Position numbers and translations under genes: made by a program
The notes under the pieces: generated by a model
Seen by the model: the letters and a program-made list of their open reading frames with translations, nothing else
The model's database searches: none
What the model was told of the DNA's origin: nothing
NCBI RefSeq assembly: GCF_043226085.1
Contig: NZ_CP171225.1
Coordinates: 1-64,000 of the forward strand
Length of the DNA: 64,000 nucleotides
DNA from: Amaricoccus sp003258405
Lineage (GTDB): Bacteria > Pseudomonadota > Alphaproteobacteria > Rhodobacterales > Rhodobacteraceae
Reading direction: 5' to 3'
In this document: positions 16,490 through 25,599 of the stretch, piece after piece
Layout of the letters: each line of letters opens with the position of its first letter
How positions within the stretch are numbered: position 1 is the first letter of the stretch

Positions 16490-17335
16490 CTATGCTCCGA
16501 GCGCCATCAGTCGATAGACAATCTGGGCCGCAGTGAAGTCCCAGGCCTCGTTGCCATCTGGCGCGAGCTCGACCACGTCGAGACCAACGAGGCGACGGCC
16601 CTTGAGCGCGTTTTCTACCAGATGAAGCGCCTGATAATAGGAGAGCCCGCCGGGCACGGGCGTGCCGGTCGCAGGCATCTCGCTCGGATCGAGCCCATCG
16701 ACGTCGAAGGAGACATAGACATCCTCGGGAAAGTCTTCCGGCAAGTCGATCGCGTGGAGGTTTTTTGTCACGATCTCCTCAGCATCGACGTGAAACACCC
16801 TGTTTCTGCGGCGACTTTCCATCTCGACGAAGGAGAGCGCCCGCACGCCGAATTGCGCGAGCCTCACCCCCTCCTCGGCGAGAAGATGCATGACGGAGGC
16901 ATGCGAATGAACCTCGCCCTGATAGGCGACGCGCAAGTCGGCATGGGCATCGACCTGCACGATGCCAAGGGGACGATGGGTTGCGGAGAGCACCCCCATC
17001 ACCGCGCCATAGGTGAGCGAGTGTTCGCCGCCGAGCGTCACCGGAATCTTGCCCGCCTCCACCGCCGCCCGGGTGCGCGCGGCAAGGCGCGACATGACCT
17101 CGGGAAGGGGGCCGGAGCAGTCGACCGGCGCCTCGGTGTGGATCCCGCGCGCACAGGGCTCGGACCCGGCCGTACCGCGCTCGAGCTCGTTGCTCGCCGC
17201 GATGATCGCCGAAGGTCCGTTCACGGTGCCGGAACCATAGGAAACGGTGCGCTCGAGCGGCATGGGGATGATGCGGAAGCGGGCGTCTTCGCGGCGTTCG
17301 GCTTCGGTCAGTTCGCTATCGAGAAAGATGCTCAT
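16490..17335 (-). CDS. speB: Agmatinase
   Basis: Ureohydrolase that splits agmatine into putrescine and urea with two Mn2+ ions. The 281-residue product retains all metal motifs: LGGEHSLTYG, DAHADLR, HASVMH and SFDVDGLDPSEMPATGTPVPGG. It is the last gene of the minus-strand polyamine cluster, after speA and the two carboxyspermidine genes, and supplies putrescine to them. A 10-bp perfect hairpin (17399-17422) lies in the gap ahead of it. Confidence 0.9.
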   Translation of the reverse strand: MSIFLDSELTEAERREDARFRIIPMPLERTVSYGSGTVNGPSAIIAASNELERGTAGSEPCARGIHTEAPVDCSGPLPEVMSRLAARTRAAVEAGKIPVTLGGEHSLTYGAVMGVLSATHRPLGIVQVDAHADLRVAYQGEVHSHASVMHLLAEEGVRLAQFGVRALSFVEMESRRRNRVFHVDAEEIVTKNLHAIDLPEDFPEDVYVSFDVDGLDPSEMPATGTPVPGGLSYYQALHLVENALKGRRLVGLDVVELAPDGNEAWDFTAAQIVYRLMALGA

Positions 17336-17398
17336 CGGACAGGCTCCGGGCGTTCCAGAAGGATTTCATACAGGTTTGCTAACCTGGAGAGCAGTCAG

Positions 17399-17422
17399 GC
17401 GGACGCGAAAGCGCGTCCGCCC
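17399..17422. other. Perfect hairpin between carboxyspermidine decarboxylase and speB
   Basis: GGCGGACGCG at 17399-17408 and CGCGTCCGCC at 17413-17422 form a 10-bp stem around a 4-base loop. On the minus strand, the direction of transcription, no T-run follows. It may be a processing or stability element that adjusts speB expression relative to the upstream genes, or a Rho-dependent stop. Confidence 0.6.
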
Positions 17423-17483
17423 AACAAAAGAAATATGCGCGCACCGCGCGCCCAGATTGGCGGCAAAGGCCGCCTTCCGGCGC

Positions 17484-18659
17484 CTATGACAGGCGGTTGC
17501 GGAAGTCGTCGTATCCGAATTCGCGGACCATGCGCAAATCGTCCGTTTCCGAGTTCCAGAGCGCGATCGAGGGGAGGGGGACGCCGTTGAATGTGTTGGT
17601 CTTGACCATCGAGTAGTGGGCCTGGTCGAGAAAGGCATAGCGATCCCCGATCGCAAGCGGGCGCGCCCACGTGTAATCCCCGATGACGTCGCCCGCGAGG
17701 CAGGAGGGGCCGCCAAGACGATAGCTGTGGCCGCTTTCCGCCTCGCCAAGCAAGGCTGGGCGGTAGGGGGCCTCGATCACGTCGGGCATGTGGCAGGTCG
17801 CGGATATGTCCGTGATCGCGAGCGGCTTTCCGTTCACCGGCAGATCGAGAATTTCACCGACGAGAATCCCGGCATCAAGCGCCACCGCTTCGCCCGGCTC
17901 GAGATAGACCTCAAGCCCCGTCTCGGCGCGGACCTGGCGCAGGAAACCGATCAGGGCTTCCCGATCGTAGTCAGCGCGGGTGATATGGTGCCCACCGCCG
18001 AAATTGAGCCATTTGAGCCGGGAGAAGAAGGGCGCGAGCGTCGGCTTCACCGCCTCCCAGGTGCGGGCCAGCGGCTCGAAGTCTTGCTCGCAAAGCGTGT
18101 GCATATGAACCCCGTCAACGCCCTCGAGCGCTTCGGGAGTGAGCTGCGAGACGGGCATCCCGAGACGGGAGCACGGGGCGCAGGGATCATATTTGGCGAT
18201 CTCGCCCTCGGAATGTTCGGGATTGATCCGGAGCCCGACGGAAACGCTGCGCCCCGCTGCCCGGACATTCGGCAGGAACCGGTCCTTCTGGGCCGGCGAG
18301 TTGAAGATCATGTGATCGGAAAGCGCGATGATCGCATCGATCTCCGAGGCCTTGTAGCCGGCGCAGAAGGTGGCGACCTCGCCTCCGTATTCTTCCCGTG
18401 CCAGCCGGGCCTCGAAGAGCCCGCTGGCACAGGTGCCGGCAAGATATTCGCGCACGACCGGGGCGAGCGCGAACATCGAGAAGGCCTTCAGCGCTGCGAG
18501 CACATGCGTGCCCGAGCGGTCCGAGACATCCTTGAGGATGCTCAGGTTGCGCCGGATTGCCGCTTCGTCGACGACGAAGCAGGGGCTCGGAACCCGCGAG
18601 AGATCGAAATCGCGAAATGCACCCGGATCGCCCGCCTGGGTTTGCATGTACTCCGCCAA
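17484..18659 (-). CDS. nspC: Carboxynorspermidine/carboxyspermidine decarboxylase
   Basis: PLP enzyme of the alanine-racemase fold that decarboxylates carboxyspermidine (or carboxynorspermidine) to spermidine (norspermidine). The 391-residue product has PSPCFVVDEAAIRRNL, the PLP lysine in VLAALKAFSMFALAP near residue 58, HMHTLCEQDFEPL, and the C-terminal PSCLAGDVIGDY with the substrate cysteine. It follows the dehydrogenase by 18 bases. With no diaminobutyrate pathway genes nearby and speA/speB present, spermidine is the likelier product. Confidence 0.92.
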   Translation of the reverse strand: MAEYMQTQAGDPGAFRDFDLSRVPSPCFVVDEAAIRRNLSILKDVSDRSGTHVLAALKAFSMFALAPVVREYLAGTCASGLFEARLAREEYGGEVATFCAGYKASEIDAIIALSDHMIFNSPAQKDRFLPNVRAAGRSVSVGLRINPEHSEGEIAKYDPCAPCSRLGMPVSQLTPEALEGVDGVHMHTLCEQDFEPLARTWEAVKPTLAPFFSRLKWLNFGGGHHITRADYDREALIGFLRQVRAETGLEVYLEPGEAVALDAGILVGEILDLPVNGKPLAITDISATCHMPDVIEAPYRPALLGEAESGHSYRLGGPSCLAGDVIGDYTWARPLAIGDRYAFLDQAHYSMVKTNTFNGVPLPSIALWNSETDDLRMVREFGYDDFRNRLS

Positions 18660-18677
18660 GGGATCAGTCCTCCGATC

Positions 18678-19889
18678 TCAGAAGGAAACGGGGCTGGGCT
18701 TTTCCTCGACCTGCCAGGGAAGCCCCTGAGTGTTCAGCATCTCCATGAAGGCGTCGGGGTCGAGCTGTTCGGTGTTCCACACGCCGGGCTCGCGCCAGAT
18801 GCCCTTCAGCACCATCGCCGCGCCGATCATGGCGGGCACGCCGGTGGTGTAGGAAACCGCCTGCGACCCGACCTCGCGGTTGCATTCCTCATGGTCGCAG
18901 ATGTTGTAGATCCAGTAGGTCTTCTCCTCGCCGCCGTCCTGCGCCGGGCCGGTAATAATGTCGCCGATGCAGGTCTTGCCCTTGGTGAGTTCCGCAAGGT
19001 TTCCGGGATCGGGCAGAACGGTCTTGAGGAACTGGAGCGGAACGATCTCGACGCCATTGTGCATCACCGGCTCGATCGAGGTCATGCCGACGTTCTGCAG
19101 CACGGTAACGTGATTGATGTAGGCATCCCCGAAGGTCATCCAGAAGCGCGCCCGCTCGATCTCGGGGAAGTGCGTCTTCAGGCTTTCGAGCTCCTCATGA
19201 TACATGAGGTACATGTTCTTCTCGCCGACACCCGGGAAGTCGTACGGTACCTTTTTCGACATGGCAGGCGATTCCACCCAGTCGCCGCCTTCCCAGTGGC
19301 GCGCAGGGGCCGTCACTTCCCGGATGTTGATTTCCGGGTTGAAGTTGGTGGCAAAGGGCTTGCCGTGGTCGCCGCCGTTGCAGTCGAGGATGTCGATCTG
19401 CCTGATGCCGGAAAGCTTGTGCTTGCGGATCCAGGTGGCGAAGATCGAGGTCACGCCCGGATCGAAGCCGGAGCCGAGGATCGCCGTCAGGCCCTTCTCC
19501 CGGAAGCGCTCCTGATAGGCCCACTGCCAGGAATACTCGAATTTCGCCTCTTCCGGCGGCTCGTAGTTCGCGGTGTCGAGATAGTGGATGCCCGCTTCGA
19601 GGCACGCATCCATCAGCGCGAGATCCTGATAGGGCAGCGCGAGGTTCACGAGAAGCTCGGCGCCGGTTTCCTTGATGAGGGCCACGACGGCGCCGACATC
19701 CATCGCATCGATTTCCGCCGTCCGGATCTCGACGCCGGTGCGATGCTTCACGCCCTCGGCAATCTCGTCGCATTTGAACTTGCGCCGGCTCGCGAGGGTG
19801 ATCTCGGTAAAGATATCGGCATTCATCGCCATCTTGTTCACGCAGGCGTTGCTCACGCCGCCCGCGCCGATCACGAGTGTCTTGCCCAT
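18678..19889 (-). CDS. Carboxyspermidine dehydrogenase (saccharopine dehydrogenase family)
   Basis: NADPH-dependent reductase that condenses putrescine with aspartate semialdehyde to carboxyspermidine. The 403-residue product begins MGKTLVIGAGGVSNACVNKMA, a Rossmann loop, and has IHYLDTANYEPPEEAKFEY and GFDPGVTSIFATW, typical of this branch of the saccharopine dehydrogenase family. The tight order with the decarboxylase and speA supports the assignment over lysine metabolism. A ribosome site GAGGGCGACCC precedes the ATG. Confidence 0.9.
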   Translation of the reverse strand: MGKTLVIGAGGVSNACVNKMAMNADIFTEITLASRRKFKCDEIAEGVKHRTGVEIRTAEIDAMDVGAVVALIKETGAELLVNLALPYQDLALMDACLEAGIHYLDTANYEPPEEAKFEYSWQWAYQERFREKGLTAILGSGFDPGVTSIFATWIRKHKLSGIRQIDILDCNGGDHGKPFATNFNPEINIREVTAPARHWEGGDWVESPAMSKKVPYDFPGVGEKNMYLMYHEELESLKTHFPEIERARFWMTFGDAYINHVTVLQNVGMTSIEPVMHNGVEIVPLQFLKTVLPDPGNLAELTKGKTCIGDIITGPAQDGGEEKTYWIYNICDHEECNREVGSQAVSYTTGVPAMIGAAMVLKGIWREPGVWNTEQLDPDAFMEMLNTQGLPWQVEEKPSPVSF

Positions 19890-19905
19890 GGGTCGCCCTC
19901 CGGTA

Positions 19906-21801
19906 TCAGTGGGATTCGTAATAGGTATAGCCGTTGATGCTGTCGCGATAGGCCGCGATCAGTGTCTTGCGGTCGGTAACATTCAGCCGGCCCTCGGAGA
20001 TCGCGGTCTCGACGATCCGGCGGAAATCGTCCACGCAGTCGCGCGGATCGTATTCGACATAGCTCAGCACGTCCGCAATGGTATCGCCTTCGACCTCCTG
20101 CAGGAGATCGAAGCCACCATCCTCGCGCAGCTCGATGGTCACCACATTGGTGTCGCCGAAGAGGTTGTGCAGATCGCCCAGAGTTTCCTGATAGGCCCCG
20201 ACGAAGAGGACGCCGACATAGTAGGATTCGTGATCCGTCAGCGTATGGACCGGCAGGGACGGCGAGATCCCGTCGGACAGGATGAAATTGTCGATCTTTC
20301 CATCGCTGTCGCAGGTGATGTCAGAGAGCACGGCGCGGCGGTCGGGTGCCTCGTTGAGCCGCTGGAGCGGCACCACGGGGTGAAGCTGGTCGATCGCCCA
20401 GACATCGGGGAGCGACTGGAAGAGCGAGAAGTTGCAGTGGTAGATGTCGGCAAGCTGCTCGAGCTGGGCATCGACCTCCGCGGTCGTCTCCGCGGTAACG
20501 GCAAGCCGCTTGATGCGAGACATGAGCTGGAGATAGATCCGCTCGCCGCGGGCGACCTGGCGCAGCCCGACGTAGCCGCGGCGGAAGAGCGCGCGCAACT
20601 CGTCCCGGTAGTAGGTCGCGTCGTTGATGCACTCCTGCAACCGCTCGGGGACGAGATAGGAGCCGATCGCGGCCAGGTCGGATATCAGGTGATGGTCGCC
20701 CTCCTGTACTTCCGGGGCGGTTTCCACGTCGAAATAGGTCGCCTCGAGCACGTTGAAGACGAGCATCGAGGAGAGCGCGACCACGGCACGGCCGCTTTCG
20801 GTCACCAGCGTGGGGTGCGGGAGCCCGGCCTCATCCATCGAATAGCGCACTGTCTCGACCACGTTCAGGCAGTATTCGTCGACCGTGTAGTTGACCGAGT
20901 TCTCGGTGGCCTTCATCTCGCCGGTGTAGTCGATGCCAAGACCGCCCCCGAGATCGAGATGCGTGAGCGGAACGCCCTCGCGCGTGAGCTCGGCGAAGTA
21001 GCGGCACGCTTCGTTGACCGCACGGCGCACATCGTTCACGTCCGGGATCTGCGAGCCGAGATGGGAGTGCTGGAGCATCAGGCAATGCAGCAGCCCGACC
21101 TCCCGGAGCTGGTCGATTGCGGCGACGAGCTGGTCGGAGTTCATGCCGAAGGTCGAGCGGTCGCCAGAGCTTGCGGCCCATGCACCGCTGATCCGGTTGG
21201 TGAGCTTGATACGCACGCCAAGGAGCGGCTCGAGACCGAGATCCTGCGAGACCGAAATGACCGTCTCGACCTCCTTCGGGCTCTCCAGCACGATCACCGT
21301 GTTGAAGCCGAGCTTGCGGGAGAGGATAGCGAGGCGGACGAATTCCTCGTCCTTCACCCCGTTGCAGACGATGAGTGCGTCCTTCGAGAGCGTCCGGCTC
21401 AGCGCAATGACGAGCTCGGGTTTCGAGCCCGCCTCGAGCCCGTAGCCGTAGGGCCGGCCGAACTCGACGATGCGCTGCACGACCTGCGCCTGCTGGTTCA
21501 CCTTGATCGGGAACACGCCGCGATAGACGCCGCGATAGCCGGAGCGCGAGATCGCGGTGCGGAAGCTCTCGTTGATCGAGCGGATGCCCTGCTCGAGATA
21601 GGAGCTCACGCGCAGCAGCACGGGCGTATGAATGCCGCGGCGCTCGAGGTTCCGGATGATGCCCGGCAGGCTGACGGCCTTGCTGGTTTCGCTCGTCGGG
21701 TTCAGGAGGCCGATATCTCCGTCCGGCATGACCGTGACCATGCCCTTGCCCCAGCGATCGATCCCATAGATGGCATACGGCGACGTATCCTGGGTTGTCA
21801 C
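19906..21801 (-). CDS. speA: Biosynthetic arginine decarboxylase
   Basis: PLP- and Mg2+-dependent enzyme turning arginine into agmatine. The 631-residue length matches the SpeA type. Landmarks are YGIDRWGKGMVTV at the N-terminus, the PLP lysine in FPIKVNQQAQVVQRIVEFG, DLGGGLGIDYTGEM, and the catalytic cysteine in DITCDSDGKIDNFI. GGGAGGAGCGAGTGAC precedes the ATG. It leads a four-gene minus-strand operon that covers arginine to spermidine. About 290 bp upstream separate it from the marR gene, with no clear riboswitch or hairpin. Confidence 0.95.
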   Translation of the reverse strand: MTTQDTSPYAIYGIDRWGKGMVTVMPDGDIGLLNPTSETSKAVSLPGIIRNLERRGIHTPVLLRVSSYLEQGIRSINESFRTAISRSGYRGVYRGVFPIKVNQQAQVVQRIVEFGRPYGYGLEAGSKPELVIALSRTLSKDALIVCNGVKDEEFVRLAILSRKLGFNTVIVLESPKEVETVISVSQDLGLEPLLGVRIKLTNRISGAWAASSGDRSTFGMNSDQLVAAIDQLREVGLLHCLMLQHSHLGSQIPDVNDVRRAVNEACRYFAELTREGVPLTHLDLGGGLGIDYTGEMKATENSVNYTVDEYCLNVVETVRYSMDEAGLPHPTLVTESGRAVVALSSMLVFNVLEATYFDVETAPEVQEGDHHLISDLAAIGSYLVPERLQECINDATYYRDELRALFRRGYVGLRQVARGERIYLQLMSRIKRLAVTAETTAEVDAQLEQLADIYHCNFSLFQSLPDVWAIDQLHPVVPLQRLNEAPDRRAVLSDITCDSDGKIDNFILSDGISPSLPVHTLTDHESYYVGVLFVGAYQETLGDLHNLFGDTNVVTIELREDGGFDLLQEVEGDTIADVLSYVEYDPRDCVDDFRRIVETAISEGRLNVTDRKTLIAAYRDSINGYTYYESH

Positions 21802-22090
21802 TCGCTCCTCCCTCGTTCACTTCCGGACTGCAACGACCTCCGGCCCGCGGCGCTACATAAACGCAAACTTGGCGGGCAGGAACAGAGGGCGCCCCCTTCG
21901 AGCGCCTAAATCTGGGGATAAAATATGCCTTTTCGAGCCGAGATGAGACGATGGCGGTTCTTCGCGCAGCCCGGGTGGCCTTGCGGAAGCGCGAGATTCG
22001 GCCGGGATTGCGACAAACTGGGCCGCAGAGGGCGTCGTCATGGTGCCAGAGGCGCGTCGGGATCTGCGGCCCGTGAATTTTTTGTGACGG

Positions 22091-22555
22091 TCAGCTTTCG
22101 GCGATGCGCGGAGCGCGGCTGAGCTCGTTTCCGGCCTCGGTCGCCTTCCGCATCAGGGCGATGAGCGTCGCGCGTTCCGTTTCGCTCAGGCCAACGAGGA
22201 TGTCGCGCTGAACCCCCGCGACGACGGGCTCGATTTCCCGAAGCACGGTTTCGCCCTCGGGCGTGATGTGCAGCACACGCGCCCGGCGATCGCGTTCGTT
22301 GGTGCGCCGGTCAATGAGCCCCTTCTGCACCAGACGATCCACCACGCCGCCGATGGTGACGCGGTCATAGGCGATGGATCCGGCAAGCGTCGCCTGATCG
22401 ATGCCGGGTGACGCCGCAATCGCCGACAGCGCGGCATACTGAACCGACGTGAGGTTGAGACCCGCGGCAGCAACATGCTCGCTGAACACGGCGACCGAAA
22501 TCTGATGCAGACGCCGGATCAGGTGGCCCGGCATCTCCTGGAGCTTGTCGGTCAT
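22091..22555 (-). CDS. MarR family transcriptional regulator
   Basis: A 154-residue winged-helix regulator. The HTH and wing are YAALSAIAASPGIDQATLAGSIAYDRVTIGGVVDRLVQKGLIDRRTNERDRRARVLHITPEG. The MarR D-x-R motif in the wing is intact, so it should bind DNA. A strong GGAGGATATCA site precedes ATG 22555, and an upstream in-frame start would add 19 unconserved residues. MarR proteins commonly respond to aromatic or oxidant ligands; no obvious target gene is adjacent. Confidence 0.88.
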   Translation of the reverse strand: MTDKLQEMPGHLIRRLHQISVAVFSEHVAAAGLNLTSVQYAALSAIAASPGIDQATLAGSIAYDRVTIGGVVDRLVQKGLIDRRTNERDRRARVLHITPEGETVLREIEPVVAGVQRDILVGLSETERATLIALMRKATEAGNELSRAPRIAES

Positions 22556-22748
22556 TGATATCCTCCGCCATGCTTTCAGAGAGGCGCAGCATCTTTTGAT
22601 TTTGCCCCGCAACTGTCAACAGACGGAATCGGGCTGCCTCGGCAGGCGCTCGCCGGTTGTGGAGCTGTCGTGGGGCGATGGATGGCCTGAGGTCCGGATC
22701 TGCGCTAGATATCAGGGCCGAAGCCGATTTGACCCGAAGCCGGAGTGC

Positions 22749-23582
22749 ATGGACAGATCCTCGACACAGGCCCTCGCGCATGAACCGACGCTCGCGGAGC
22801 TGATGGACCCCGAAGCCCTCGCGCGACGGCTCGAGGAGGCGCGGGCGCGCCGTGCTGTCGCCCTGGCGGCCCGCGCCGAGAAGGCCGCGCGGGAGGCCGG
22901 CGCCGAACCTCTGTCCAAGGCACAACCGGCCGCTGCCCTGGCCGAGCCGGATCGCCCACAGGCGGCCTCCATGCCGTCTGTGCCCTTCGAGCGTCTGGTG
23001 CGCCACCTTCCGGCGCGCGAGCGGGGGTCGGTGGCCGCTGCACCCCCGCAGCCGCATCTGCCCCGGGCGATCCGGCCCGTACCTCTGCGCGGCCGGCGGG
23101 CGGCGCAAAGGCCCCGGCTCGCGGCTGCTGCCGCCATCCTGCTGCTGGCATTCGGCGGAGCGGGGTTCTTCGCGCTCCGTCTCGGGTCGCCGCCTCCGGA
23201 GCCGTGGATGGCCGCCGCCGCCCCACGTACGCCGGCATTTGCCTCCGACGATCCGGGCCTGCCGACGGCCACTGCCGCGGCGGGCCGCTTTGCGATCCCG
23301 GTTGCCGCAGTCGGACCTCCCCCGCTTGCCCCCCGGGCCCGGCCCGATGATTTCGTGCCGATCAGGGCCGCCGCGGGCGCGTCGCAGGGCACAGCGCGTG
23401 GTGCGGCCCGTGCGAGTGATCTCGGCACGGCCATGCGCGAGATGAATGCCGACACGATCGGTGCCGCGGCGCAGGCGCTCGGCATTCGCAAGCGGGTCGT
23501 GCTGCCTGACGGGACCGTGCTCTCGCTCGACCGCCGCGGCCTCCGGCTCCGGCCAGGGCGGGGAAATTCCGGGCGGCGCTAA
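22749..23582 (+). CDS. Hypothetical single-pass membrane protein
   Basis: A 277-residue protein I do not recognise. It has an Ala/Arg/Glu-rich cytoplasmic N-terminus with likely helix (EALARRLEEARARRAVALAARAEKAAREAG starts at about residue 22), one membrane segment (AAAAAILLLAFGGAGFFAL near 125-143), and a Pro/Ala-rich outer part ending in ALGIRKRVVLPDGTVLSLDRRGLRLRPGRG. The length of the frame and its codon pattern support coding, but no ribosome site is clear and upstream in-frame starts exist. Confidence 0.55.
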   Translation: MDRSSTQALAHEPTLAELMDPEALARRLEEARARRAVALAARAEKAAREAGAEPLSKAQPAAALAEPDRPQAASMPSVPFERLVRHLPARERGSVAAAPPQPHLPRAIRPVPLRGRRAAQRPRLAAAAAILLLAFGGAGFFALRLGSPPPEPWMAAAAPRTPAFASDDPGLPTATAAAGRFAIPVAAVGPPPLAPRARPDDFVPIRAAAGASQGTARGAARASDLGTAMREMNADTIGAAAQALGIRKRVVLPDGTVLSLDRRGLRLRPGRGNSGRR

Positions 23583-23746
23583 TTCCCCCCAGGTTGTGGG
23601 GTTTCAGCCATTCGCTCGGGGGGGGGGCGGAGGCCGGAAAATCCGCCCGCCCGCAGCGTCATTATCAATTCACTGCGCACATTTGTGCATTTCATTTGAA
23701 GTGGCGCATCAGTTTGATATCTTCCGCGGCACAGGGAGAGAACCAT

Positions 23747-24436
23747 ATGCAAAACCAACAAACGGCGCATCAGGACGGCGCAATAGGATCCGTCCTCGTT
23801 ATCGACGATCATCCACTCTATTGCGACGCGCTCGCCAGCGCCATCGGCGGGATTTTCGACATCGAGGACGTGCGCTCCGTTTCCTGCCTTTCGGAAGGCA
23901 TGCGTCTCCTCAATTCCCATTATTCCCCGGATCTGATTCTGCTCGATCTGAACCTGCCGGACGTCGCGGGGCTGAACGGCTTTCTCAAGATCAAGGATCG
24001 CAATCCCGACGTGCCCGTCATCGTGATCTCGGCGAGCACGTCCGAGAAGACGATCCAGGCGCTGCTCTGTGCGGGGGCGGCGGGCTTCATTCCAAAGGAT
24101 CTGCCGCGCAACGATTTTTCGGATGCCGTGCGGACGGTCTGGGATGGCAAGGTCTATGCGCCGCCGGGGATCCGCCGTGCGGTCTCCTGCCGCAGCGAGG
24201 ATACCGTCGCCGCCGACATCTTCCACCGCATCGAGGGGCTTTCGCCGCAGCAGAGCCGCATCCTCAACCTCATCTGCAAGGGCAAGGCCAACAAGCAGAT
24301 CGCCTTCGAGCTCTCGCTCGCCGAGGCGACGGTCAAGGCCCATATCACGGCGTTGCTGCGCCGCCTCGGCGTCCGCAACCGGACCCAGGCCGCGCTGCTC
24401 ATCAAGGAGGCAAACATGGTCTCCGGCCTGCAATGA
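23747..24436 (+). CDS. LuxR-family DNA-binding response regulator
   Basis: A 229-residue two-component output protein. The receiver domain has DDH at the acidic pocket and phospho-acceptor D67 in DLILLDLNLPD, with SAS and K in GFIPKDLP completing the site. The C-terminal LuxR HTH reads LSPQQSRILNLICKGKANKQIAFELSLAEATVKAHITALLRRLGVRNRTQAA. A GGGAGAG site precedes ATG 23747. It overlaps the FIST gene by four bases and forms an operon with FIST and a hybrid kinase. The set resembles FlhSR-type control of methanol and formaldehyde genes in Paracoccus, which is inference from context. Confidence 0.93.
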   Translation: MQNQQTAHQDGAIGSVLVIDDHPLYCDALASAIGGIFDIEDVRSVSCLSEGMRLLNSHYSPDLILLDLNLPDVAGLNGFLKIKDRNPDVPVIVISASTSEKTIQALLCAGAAGFIPKDLPRNDFSDAVRTVWDGKVYAPPGIRRAVSCRSEDTVAADIFHRIEGLSPQQSRILNLICKGKANKQIAFELSLAEATVKAHITALLRRLGVRNRTQAALLIKEANMVSGLQ

Positions 24437-25599
24437 AGGATCTGATTGCGGGAGCGCAACCCGCTGCGCTCGTCCGTGTCGGCATCTCGCGTGCGCCCTC
24501 GGCGCGTGCGGCCCTGCGTGAGGTTGCGGCCGAGCTGATCGGCGCGGCTCCGAGTTTCGTTTTCCTGCTGCTGCCGCCGCGTCTCGATCTCGGGGAGTTC
24601 GAGGCGGGCCTGCGCGAGACGTTTCTCGATACCACCGTCTTCGGTTGCACCACGGCCGGCCAGATCACGCCCGAGGGCTACGAGAACGACGCGCTGGTTG
24701 CACTCGCCTTTCCGGCCTCGCATTTCCGCTTTTCGTCCCAGCTCTTCAAACCGCTCTCGCCTGTGGCGATCGAAGCGACCGCGCGGCAGGCAGAGCGCAT
24801 GGCCGCGCAGTTTCGCCCGACCGCCGGGCGCAACCGGCTTGCGCTCGTCTTTGCCGACGGTCTCTCGAAACAGGAGGACGTCTTCGTCGCGGCCCTCCAC
24901 GCCGGTCTCAAGGATGTGCCGGTCTTCGGCGGCTCGGCCGGCGACGGGCAGAACTTCCAGACGACCTACGTGCTCCACGCCGGGCGTTTCCACACCAACG
25001 CCGCGCTCCTGCTGCTGCTCGAGACCGATCTCGAGTTCCGCGGCCTCGGCTTCGATCATTTCCAGCCGACCGAACGCAAGATGGTCGTCACGGGCGCCGT
25101 GCCCGAGGAGCGCCTTGTGCTCGAGATCAACGGCGCGCCGGCGGCACGGGAATATGCCCGTCTTCTCGGCTTGCCGGTCGAGACGCTCTCGCCGATCGTG
25201 TTCGCCGAGAACCCCGTCCTCGTGCGCAACGGCAGCGTCTACCACGTGCGCGCCATCCAGCAGATTCACGAGAGCGGCGGTCTCACCCTCCTCTCCGCGA
25301 TCGACGAGGGGCTTCTGCTTACGCTCGGCCGGGGAAAGGAGATCATCGAGACCCTCGATGCCGGGCTCGATGTCTGCGGCGAGCACGGCGAAAGCCCGGA
25401 TTTCATCCTCGGCTTCGACTGCTTTCTCCGCAAGCTCGAGATCGAGCACAAGCAACTCGCCGCTGACGCCTCCCGCCTGCTCCGCGAACATCGGGTGATC
25501 GGCTTCAATACCTATGGCGAGCAACACCTCGGGGTGCATGTGAACCAGACCTTCGTGGGCGTCGCCTTCTTCCGGCCGAAAGGAATTGCGCCATTCTGA
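24433..25599 (+). CDS. FIST signal transduction protein
   Basis: A 388-residue protein with FIST_N followed by FIST_C domains, thought to sense small ligands, possibly amino acids, and to partner signalling proteins. FIST_N covers GISRAPSARAALREVAAELIGAAPSF through VFGGSAGDGQNFQTTYVL; FIST_C holds LLTLGRGKEIIETLDAGLD and FDCFLRKLEIEHKQ. It starts in the response regulator stop (ATGA) and its own stop overlaps the kinase reading frame. No signal peptide is seen, so it is cytoplasmic. Confidence 0.9.
   Translation: MKDLIAGAQPAALVRVGISRAPSARAALREVAAELIGAAPSFVFLLLPPRLDLGEFEAGLRETFLDTTVFGCTTAGQITPEGYENDALVALAFPASHFRFSSQLFKPLSPVAIEATARQAERMAAQFRPTAGRNRLALVFADGLSKQEDVFVAALHAGLKDVPVFGGSAGDGQNFQTTYVLHAGRFHTNAALLLLLETDLEFRGLGFDHFQPTERKMVVTGAVPEERLVLEINGAPAAREYARLLGLPVETLSPIVFAENPVLVRNGSVYHVRAIQQIHESGGLTLLSAIDEGLLLTLGRGKEIIETLDAGLDVCGEHGESPDFILGFDCFLRKLEIEHKQLAADASRLLREHRVIGFNTYGEQHLGVHVNQTFVGVAFFRPKGIAPF

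Noticed and set aside
17616..21909. Plus-strand frames of 773 and 745 codons opposite the polyamine operon
   Set aside because: They run antisense to four well-conserved enzymes and show no family-like sequence or ribosome sites.
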